Assembly (NCBI GenBank): GCA_029204225.1
Contig: CM055100.1
Coordinates: 29,760,149-29,824,148, forward strand
DNA length: 64,000 nt
Origin: Diphasiastrum complanatum
Taxonomy: Eukaryota > Streptophyta > Lycopodiopsida > Lycopodiales > Lycopodiaceae
Reading direction: 5' to 3'
Numbering within the stretch: position 1 is the stretch's first letter; each line of letters starts with the position of its first letter. The position numbers and the translations under genes are program-made. The notes beneath the pieces were generated by a model, which was given only the letters and a program-made list of their open reading frames with translations, was not told the origin of the DNA and ran no database searches. Positions 11,471 to 22,100 of this stretch are shown here, one piece after another.

Positions 11471-12408
11471 CACATAAATTCCCTTTGTAAATTTTTTAGT
11501 GTGCCTCGGCCAACTTGCCTTGGTACATGTTGTGATTAATTACTAAAAGTTTTAACCTTAGGAAGTCTAAGGTTAGCATAGAATAAAAAACAAAAACAAT
11601 ATAAAAATTGAGAGTCAAGGTATATTTTAAGTTGGAGACCCTTCTTGCAAGATGTTGTCCAAACTCTTGACATGCAAGAGTTTACTTGGGTCCTAACATT
11701 TTTAATCTCTCTCTAGGTGAAATTCGTGGGTTCTTGGGACTCGTCACTCATGCATGGAGAGAATGCATGCAAACACCTAGAGGAACTCTACTTGGCTCAT
11801 TAACCTACTACCAAGCAATGTAACCTTGATTCTCAACAAAAATTATAAAAGGGGCTCTCCACTCCTCCATCGAGTATCCAAGAGAGATCATTGGTGGAGG
11901 AGAAATCCATTGGAGAGCGTGGAGAGCCTCCCCCTTCCCTACATTCGTGTTCTTGATGTCTCGATGGTATTGTCTCTTCCATTTTGTTCATTTCATTTAA
12001 TTCTTTCCATACTTTAAAGTGTTCTAAGTTCTTCTTGTTGTCCTGAATTATAGATCCAATCTGCCATCTAGGATCATAATTCTTAATCATTTGGTGTTCC
12101 AAATTGTGTAGATCATTGCACATCTATCCATACACTTTCTAAAGTGTTTTTAATGCATTTTGATGATCTTGTTGAATCTTTTAGCTTGCTGCGATAGCCA
12201 CATACAGATCTGGATCAGATGTTTCCAGCCTTGCATGGTCAGTGCATGCTCTTGGATGTTGTTGTGCATGTTGCTCAAATGTTCTTACATGTCAATGCAT
12301 GTTAATTGCATGTGGTCTTTTAAGCCTCAAGGCAACTTGTAGGCTTATTAGATCCAAGATCCTCAAGCTTCCGCTAAACTTTGGTATCTAGAATTGTATT
12401 TGTACATG
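11471..12408. other. No gene seen; possible LTR-type sequence
   Basis: No coding signal. AATTATAAAAGGGG at about 11841-11854 is a good TATA-type box on the plus strand, and TTTGGTATCTAGAA at about 12380 is a weak primer-site resemblance, so this may be a worn LTR. Not proven. Confidence 0.4.
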
Positions 12409-12558
12409 TTTTCTCACTCTACTCTTGCTTCCTCATCCGTGGCTAGGAGGAGAAGCTTTTGGAGATTGATCGGTTGCTTCTCCTTGGTTGGGTGGTTTCT
12501 CCACAGTGTGTTCTCTTGTGTTTTGTCTTGTAAGCAGGATCTTGAGGAGCTTTCCCTT
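12409..12558 (+). repeat. Left arm of a 150-bp inverted repeat
   Basis: Matches the reverse complement of 15168-15317 at about 144 of 150 positions without gaps. Starts TTTTCTCACTCTACTCTTGC and ends GAGCTTTCCCTT. Confidence 0.92.
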
Positions 12559-15167
12559 GCATTGCTGGTTTGAAACGGGAAAGAATTAGCGAAACAATTA
12601 TTTATTTATTTATTTTTTTTTTTTTTTGGGGGGGTTTACTTTTGCCTTCTATTATGGCAAAAACAAGTGCTCTTTTAGTGGTTAGGCAATGTAGATTGTG
12701 ATTAAACAACAGTCAATCTTGAATCTTGACCCGAGGGTCGAGTGCCACCTAGATCTTAATACCTATTGTCATGATCATAGTTTGTAGTACACACATTGAT
12801 AGTTTGAAACTTCAAAAAGGAAAGAATCACTGAAAGGGTTTGAGGGATTTTTTTTGGGGATTTTATTTCTAGCCTTCTACTATGGCAAAAACACACTAAT
12901 CTTAGTTCTATCACTTATCTCAAAACTAACAATACACTAACTTCTAAGTCCTCCCCCTCTCACACTCTCTGTCCCTCAACTTTTAGGTTTTAGGCGCATT
13001 CTAGATTTTGATTTTATATTTATCTAACCCTACCCTCACACACTTCCTCACACAAAAAAAAGAGCATCACTAAACATAATGGTAGAGTTGCAAAAAACCC
13101 CAAAACAATCAAAATAATACCAATTTTTTTATTAATTATCTTTCATTAATCCGTTTCATACACTTAAAGTCCATTTCGAATGGTTTGTTTCAAACAGAGT
13201 ATTTCGAAACAGAGTTTCATTGAATGAACCACATTTTAGTGAAACTATGACACCTTTTTCAGGCTTTCTCCGACACTTTTTCTTTGCTCTGTTTAAAGGC
13301 TATATTGCATCGGTTCAAAAGATTCATTTGTTGGTCTCATATTATTTCAATGGTTCATGTCATTGAGTCCCTTACTCAACTGCTGGCAAATCTGCATGTA
13401 TAATGGTGCAGCCAGATTTTGCACAACATGATTTGCAACTTCTTCGGCCATCTTGAATTATCTATTTCGGGAAATAACTAACTTTAGTTAATGAATACAT
13501 CTATTTTTAACTATAAGTGAAGTATAGTTGACCAATTTTGACTGAAATTGACTCCAGTATGGTCAATTCACTAACTTTAATTCAAAAATTGGAAAAAACT
13601 TAAAATTTTGACGGAATTCTTTTTTTTTTTAAAATTCAAAATTTACGTAATTTGTAATTCAACAAAAAACACTGTCAGTATATAGGCAATCGAAATTGAA
13701 AAATCGACATACTGTTCGATTCCTAATCTTTCCAACATAATGTCAGTCCGGGATGCAAAACACACGACATTAACTGCTTTTGTTCATTACGAAATTTTTA
13801 AATTTCAATTTTACGGAATTTGTCAGCCTAAATCACTGATTTGTAACCCAACCGTCAGAGCACATGCGTATGACCACTCAAAACGACTGGAAATCCCTCA
13901 TGCATGTCAGAAACACTTTTAGATTCAACATGCAATCAATCCTTACAAGCTCAGTACCATAATTTAGGGCAAAAGCAAGCATGCGATCAGAATCACAAAA
14001 CTGCCAAAATTTCAAACGATCAAAACGTGAGCTACAGTGCACCAAATTAGGCGCTGTAAGCACAGTACAGAGGGAGATCAAGTGATCGAGATGATTGCGA
14101 CCTCAGCTTCACACATGCGAAAGCAGAGCATTTGAAAATCTGTAGTAGGGCGCACTTCTTCTAGGCCAAATAGTCTAAAATCATGCAAACACCTCCCCAA
14201 GCCCAAAAATGATCTTACTAATATCCTTAAATGGTCTATTAGACTTCTGTGAAGCATTCATACAGGTTTGAAGAAGCAATATGGGGTGAGGACGAAAATT
14301 TCTTGATTTGTAGAAGGTCTTTTTGCTTCAAACTTGATGGAGACGGAGCATAAGCTTCCGGTCATCAATTTACAGGTATGATAGCTTGCTGGACAGGTCA
14401 AGAGGAGTACTAAACAGGTTGTAAAATTTCGCAGCATGATCCCCTTGTGGATTGAGAGCAATCCATCCCCCAAAAATCACCAAAAAAGGCTATTTTTCGG
14501 CTTTTTTTGGCCTTCTACAAGCTCAATTCATCTAATTCTTGGCTCTAACTTCAGGGACAGCTTCAAAAGACTTTGATTCAACTTTTCACAAGCTTTAAAA
14601 GGTGGTTTACAGCATCCTACTATCCAACTTTATGAGAAAACTTGCAAAAATGATGATTTTTGACAATTTTCCAGTTTTTCCTTCACGATAGAGTGGAAAT
14701 TCATGACATGTAACTCTTTCTCACACACATGCAACTCAATTTACAGGATTATAGCCATCTAAATGATCTGATCTTCTTGCATTTTAGTTCTTACTAAATC
14801 ATGAAAATAACCGGCATGCATCATTAATTCCATCATTAATGATCCCTAGAATGAAAGTACACCTGCTGGAAAATTCAGATCTACCAAAGATTTGAGCTAC
14901 ATAAGCAAAAGCTCCAAAAAAACATCACAAATTGGCTTCCAAGGACAATCTTCCATAAATCACAAGGAAAATTTGAGAGAGACGGATCTTAACGACATGC
15001 AAATGGAATCTGAGAAAATTTACCCACTTGGAATCTTGTTCTCCACCTGGATGAGAATACCAATTGATCCACACCAAAAATTTGACGAAAAGCATCACCA
15101 CTCCAAGTTCTCCGATCTTCGTAAACTTTGCTCCAAAAGGGAAAGCTCCTCAAGATAATACGATTGT
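12559..15167. other. Spacer of the inverted repeat, no gene recognised
   Basis: AT-rich, with T and G homopolymers near 12600-12640 and 12845-12860. Two direct copies of GCCTTCTATTATGGCAAAAA lie at 12644-12665 and 12872-12893. No coding frame worth naming. Confidence 0.6.
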
Positions 15168-15632
15168 AAGGGAAAGCTCCTCAAGATCCTGCTTACAAGA
15201 CAAAACACAAGAGAACACACTGTGGAGAAACCACCCAACCAAGTAGAAACAACCGATCAATCTCCAAAAGCTTCTCCCCCGAGCTACGGATTAGGAAGCA
15301 AGAGTAGAGTGAGAAAACCTGGCAATGAATCACCAACTGAATGAGGTAGTAGGGCGAGTTTCCAAGGCTCAAATATGGCCCAAGCCTTCCTGTGCATGTC
15401 ATGCAAGGCCTAAACTCCCCAATTAATGCTATTGATACTCTACACATGCATTGATTGTCCTAAACCATGTACTAACTCCAAATAGTGTGTCTAGGACACA
15501 CAAGATTATTGATTACTTTACGGGTCTCGTCCAGTATGACGTGGCGTAACCAATAATCTCGAACACTGGAGTATCGTGTATCCAAGTCTAGGATTATACT
15601 GAATCCTATATTCAGGACATGGACGTAACAAG
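15168..15632 (-). repeat. Right arm of the inverted repeat, within a probable minus-strand LTR
   Basis: 15168-15317 is the inverted copy of 12409-12558. Read on the minus strand the block starts TGTTACGTCC at 15632 and resembles in layout the gypsy LTR at 22585-23054 (ACCCAACCAA, then AGCTATGG or AGCTACGG). I infer a gypsy-type LTR whose partner half lies in the opposite orientation at 12409. The LTR assignment is weaker than the inverted repeat itself. Confidence 0.6.
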
Positions 15633-16181
15633 CAATGTTGATTAATTAGAATCTACCTTGAACACTAACTAAGCACTTTTTTTTGCCATAATAGAAGGCT
15701 GGAAAGTGACCCCAACGTGCCTCCACAATCGGTTTTTGTGGCTCTTAACAAAAAAGTCAGGTTTTTTTCTGACTGTGTTCTGGTGTTCTGGAATGACCTG
15801 TTTCGGAACGACCTGGGGCCTAGAACCCGGAACGTCGTTCCGGTACAGCTATGGATCATACATATGGTTGGGTTTTATTGTTCCATGTAACATCAAAAAA
15901 AGTATCATAGAGGGTTTCGTGGGTTTTGCAAGGGACTGAAATTTTACAAATAGTGAAGAGATAATCTAAACAGCTACAAATGTTAATCCATATTTGGATT
16001 GGTTCTCTCAATATGTACCTCATTTTAGAGTAAGTGAATTAAATTGTAGCAGAATATGTACATCTTGTGTGCAAGCATAATCGGCCTTAGCAAATATTAT
16101 TCTTGTGCTTGTAGAAGAATGGATGTGGCTGATCATGAGTGGTGGTAAAATTAACTGCTAAAAAGTGTGAATCTTGTGTAG

Positions 16182-19100
16182 GTGCAACATCGGCAAAGGT
16201 GACTGCGCAGAAGTCCAGAGGCACTCCTCGCATTTCTATGAAGTTGACAAAACTTTCTGGCTCTGATGCTAATGATGCCATTGGAGACATTGGGGTTCAA
16301 ATATGTAGAAAGTTCCAAATGCAATCGATGGATCTTGCTGCAGGTGAGGTCCTTTATAACCTCAGATGCAAATTATTTTTTGCCAAAGCGATGTTCTTAG
16401 CGAGCTAATAAAATTTTGCACTTTATTTTGCAAATGTTTTTTTTTTGGAGATTCAATGGTAATGCTAGTGGAAAATGTGCTGCAAGAAGGGAGATTTCTA
16501 CAACATAGCAATACCCTTTCATGTGAATGCTGTACTCAAACCAGGGTTTTAGGTTCTCTGAAAATTTCAATTATGCTCTAGTTTAAAGATTTGTCCAAGT
16601 TGTGGCCAGGTTTATCATCTTTTGAAACCCACTACCTACCTTACTCTAAATACTTCAGTTGGTTCTCCTCTGTGCAAGTGGAGGTGATTCTGTCGATACA
16701 CCCCTTGCTGTCATGATTGGAGATCTAAAGTACTTATTTCATTCAACTGACAATACATCTTAGTGCTGTACATGCTCTTCCCTTCATCTTCCAAGTTGTA
16801 CAACATGAATACATAAATATCTCAATCACAAGACAGATGCAGTCATCAAATCTGTTGTTGCTCAGATGTGATTATCAACGAGTTTAATCATTATTGATAT
16901 GGTTGATCTTCAAAAGCTTGTGATTAATATCCCTTTCAATTATATATAGGTTTTTGAGTCTCATTTTTTGAAGGCGAGCTGGTAACAATTTGCCAAATTT
17001 TTTGTTTTAGAAACATTAGGCCTTGTATATAGAAATCAGCTCTCACTGCTTGCTCTTTGATGTAATCACAATGAGGTTGCTTTTATGTTTAATCTGATAT
17101 GAATAATTATGTAGATTAGAATTGCCTTCAAATAGAGTCATTATGTGAGGATTAGATTGACATTTAGTCTTATGTAGAAGATCACCTTTGAAACATCAAT
17201 GTTCTTTAATTTTGTATAACATGCTCGCAATGGCGCTTTTAGGTTGTAGTATATCATTTACTGGGTTTTAGTAACTTTAGCAGCGTTGCTGTTGGAGAAA
17301 TTTTGTACATCACCTTCTACCCCTGAAAGATGCCTCTACCTTTGAGATGAGTGGATTAAAATCTGGATCTTAGTTGCCCGTTCCGGAACGGAACGCGTTC
17401 TGGAATGCGTTCCGTTCCAGAATGTAACCAAAATAAAATTTCAAAACTTACGTATTTTTTTAACAAATGATTAGAGCAAAAAGCGAGCCTCCTATTCTTC
17501 CAATCTTAACAGAAGCTTGATGCGCACATCCGAAGGAGAAATTGGTGAACTTTGGAGGCTTTCCATCTGTTCCTGTCATCGTGAGAGTGTGCGATGAAAA
17601 GTCTCCTGCCAAATTAGATCCATCGCTGTAGCCATATTGAAATCTGCATCTGGTCTCAGTGCAATGGGCATCGCAGCCAAGTGCTTTGCTTTGTGAAGAT
17701 AGACAACAAATGGGCTTGTAGGAGAGATAAGTTTTAAGATTTGGCACAAGTCCTCCAGTTCCATTAAATGGCTTGCATTGTGCCCACACCAGATCGCTAC
17801 CCGTGTCTGCAAAAGCATGAATTTTTTGTGGAGGAGCGGCTAGTTGCACCACCATAGTTGCAGCGAATCGGATGATCTGTAGAACTCAAACTTAAAGTTG
17901 TTTCCAACTTTTCAAATACTGCTTGCCAAAAATTCCCAGTGAATTTTGGGTCACGGTCACTGACAATATCGCAAGGCAGCCCGTATAGTCGAAAAAGCTT
18001 CTCAACAAACAATTGAGCTAGTTCTGAAGCTTTAACAGTAGTTTTCGTTGGGATAAATTGAGCAAACTTCGTAACTCTATCAACAATGACCCAAACCGAA
18101 TCGTGGCCCTTCCATGTACGTGGAAGCCCGACCACAAAATCCATAGATATACTTTCCCACTTTCCGGTAGGAATATCTAAAGGATGTAATAGGCCACTAG
18201 CTTTTAGTCTCTCTGCTTTATTTAACTGGCACTTAGTACATTTAAGTACATAGGCCTTTATCTGACTTTTCATCTTAGGCCACCAAAATTGCCTTTGAAC
18301 TAAGTCAAGTGTTCTTTGTATACCCGGATGTCCTGCGCATGGACTATCATGACACTCATGCAAGATTTGGGCCCTTACAGTGTTATTCTCGTGTACACAC
18401 AACTTTCCTTTACGAAACAAAATCCTGTTTCGAATTAGGAAATCCGTTTCAGTCTTTCCCTGATTCGAGGAATCTTGCAAACCTGAATCGACCCCCGAAA
18501 GTACTTGTTGCCAATACTTTTCAAAAAAAGGATCGGACTGATATAGTCCTTGAAGAGACTGAAACAACTCCGGTTCTATAACAATAAAGCACAACTGATT
18601 AATAACCGGTAACCGACTCAAAGCATCTGCTAGAGTATTTTGACTTCCTTTACAATAACGTATAGAAAAGTCAAAGATTTGCATCAGCTCAGCCCATCTA
18701 GCTTGCCTCCCCTTTAAATCTGTAGCATCACAGAAATATCGAAGAGTCTGATGATCCGTCAAAACTTCAAATCTGGCTCCATACAAATAATGTCGCCAAA
18801 TTTTCAAGGAATGAATTGCAAACAGTTTCTTCTCATAGGTGCAATACCTAGACTGAGCATGATTGAGTTTCTTGCTTTCATAAGCCACAGGATGTCTATC
18901 CTGCATCAAAACAGCTCCAATAGCATAATCACTGGCATCGGTCCTAACCACAAAAGTCTAATTAGGATCGCCAATGATTAGTATTGGTGCCGAAGTGACA
19001 CTTTTCTTAAGCAACTCAAAACAATTATTCATATCCTCCGTCCACACCACTAGTGGACTCTTAGCCCTCCGGCTTAGCTTTCAAGGCCTGGGTAAGGGGA

Positions 19101-22100
19101 AATGCCAATCGAGCAAATTGGGGAATATGCCGACGAAAAAATCCCACAAACCCCAAGAAAGACTTGATTTCCCGAACTGTGGTGAGAATAGGCCAATCAA
19201 TAACCCTCTGGATACGATCAGCCTCCATCTCCACCCCCCGTTCGGAAATCTTATGTCCCAAGTAGGACAATTCCTTAGCAAAAAAGTCACACTCAGACTC
19301 CTTGGCAAAGAGCTTTTCCCTTCTTAGAATGTCCAAGACAATTCTTGGATATCTATTCTTAACGGTTACCTTGTTCAGTTTCTTATAGTCGACGCAAAAC
19401 CTTATAGTCCCATCCTTCTTGGCCACCAGAATCACTGGTAATGCCCAAGGAGACTTACTAGGTTGTACCCACCCCTTTTTCAGGAAATCATGTAATTGCC
19501 TATTTACCTCAGTCTCTTCCGATGCACTCATCCTATAAGGACGTTGTGCGATTGGAATTGCTCCAGGTATTAGGTCAAAAATAACTGTTCTTTTTGGTGG
19601 TAAACCTACAGGAAGGTCTAAAAATTTTCATTGGTTTGATCCATTGAGGTTGCTTGTGTGTTTTCCTATTATGCAAATACAACAACAAGTGCTCAAATTA
19701 GAATGATAGAAATGCTTCAATTGTTACATCCAATGCAAATAAAAAGCATTTACTTCTATTCATTCAATCTTATTGTTTGTAAGCTCAATCCAAGCCTACT
19801 ATTTGAAAGCTTAAACTAAGCTTAAGAGGAAAACAACAACAAGCTACATTTGCCTTAATCAAAAGCAAAAATGAAAACCAAATCTTTATGTAAACTTCAA
19901 TTAACTAATCCAAGCTAATGTTTACATAAAGTTCCCATTCCCATTCCAATTCCAATTCCAATTCCAATTCCATTTGTCATTTCAAAAGCAACCAAAGTTT
20001 TCACATTTCTCACTATTCTAGATTTCCAAAACCAAGAAACTAGTGTCTAGAAATGGATAATTAATGAAGCTTTATGGAAACTTCAATCTTCAGATCTGAT
20101 TTTTAGATTAACAGGTCTGAAAATCAGAACTTCAAAATGACAAAAAACAGAATTTCAAAACTTGTTTTATGCACAAAGTTACACTACCATTCCCTTCTTA
20201 CATTGCCATCTTCATGAAACTAGGAGATAGAAAGGTGTAACTAATGAAGTTTGAATGAAAAATTCATTTTTCAGATTTGCAGGTCTGAAAAACAGAACTT
20301 CAAAATGAAAATCAGAACTTCAAACACTTCATTTATGAAAAAAAACACTAGTTTTGATCAAAACACATAGCTAGAATCAATCTTTTTGCCAAAAAAAGTT
20401 TGTGTATGTAGAGGAAGACTTCCTCTACCCATCCCACAAACCTTTTTTCAGAACTTTTAAAAACCCAAAGCCCACTTTAAAACTTCTCTAACATGATAAA
20501 AAATCAGCCCCTAAACAATTCTACAAGCATCACTACTCTCGAACTAGATTCATTGGGTACTTCAACTACAAGCTTCTTACAACTAGAAAAGCCTATAATC
20601 TTCCCCCAAAAAAATTTAGTTGGTGATCTTAATAGAACTTGAAGAAGGTTAGAAAGATTACCATCCTTTGTCTAGCTCTGATACCATCAGAGCATAAGCA
20701 AAGCAAACAAGAGAGATCTCCCCCTCCCAATGGGCGCCCTACTACCCTCATATAGATGGCCCATGGACCCCTCCAATGCACTATGGAGTTCCATGCTCAT
20801 CCAATGAGAGAGAGAGAAGCCTAGGGGAGTTAAAGAATCTCCAAGAGCCTCCATAGGCTTATGGAATGTGAAGAGACTCCTTCCATAACCTATGACTCTT
20901 TGAATGCCTTTCTTGTGGGAGTTGGGAACTCAATGGACACTTTAGAAGGGCGCCCTCCTACCAGGTCCCTTTGTCCAAGTTGTGCAAGTATACTTTGGTC
21001 CTAGACCAATAAAGTGATATGGTTCAAGGTTGAGGCCCAAGGTTTAGAAAAATAGTCATCCAATGACTTTCTAACACCTCTCTAGGTTCCATACCTCCAT
21101 CCAAGGCATAGTCACCTACCTGCCCTTAACCAAGGACACTAGTACCTTAATCTAAGGCACCTACCCTTACCTTGCCATTTAGCCCCCAACACTTAATGGA
21201 CTATTAGGGGTCTGAAGTATTGCTAGTTACATAGGTATGTAACATTTGTGGTGACAAGAAAGTTGTTTTAACCTATAATTCATCCAAGCTGAGTTCAAGT
21301 TTTCTTTTTGCTCAAACTCTAGCCAGATTATTATGAACTTAGTTTCTGTTTGGTTGTTGGAGTTCCAATTTGAGCACGAATTGTACCTTTATTTATAGTA
21401 CTCCCCAAGAAAGAGAATTTATCTATTAAATCAAGCTCATCTTAGCTTCTTCTAATTTGCTGTCAATTGTCTTTGTGATTGTTATTACTCTTTGCAACTA
21501 GATTAAGACTGAATGCTTCTTGTTTCCTAACTATTGATGTATTTGGCAGAAAAGGAACATTCTTTGAAGTTATCTGCAACTTTGGAGGCTGAAAAGGTTT
21601 GTTTCTGTTCTCTCTTCTCATTTTTCTTTTTAGACTGGTATGTTGTGTTTGCCTGAGTGAAATTGAACACCATCGACAAACAGGCTACAGTTTGAGTACT
21701 TCTCTCCTTATATCGAGTAGATACTATAGTTATGCAAGGTTTTAAATTCTATTGGTTTTTCAAGAATTGCTTATTAGGCATTTGGCCTTGTAGACAAATT
21801 TTCTTTATTTACTTAAGGGTCCACCATGCTCTTTCTTAGTTGCTCTGATCTTTCTTGCCAGTCCTTTTGTAACCTTTGCTATCCTGCCTGGTGTCGTTTT
21901 TAAGGCTGTCAACTGCTACCTTGCTTTTTTCAAACTAATGGTTGGCCATTGTTATGAGAATATTTCTTGTAAGCAACATACTTTTGAGTGTGTTCTTTGT
22001 TTAACCTGCCATTTTAGAACTCCTAGTTATGGGATATTTAACTTCTGATATCAAGGTTATCATGTATTCCTACTCCTAGTGCTGCCTATTTACTTGTGCA

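Noticed and set aside
15706-15939. 77-aa plus-strand frame as an upstream exon
   Set aside because: Contains the GTTCC-rich repeat words and no matching splice sites.
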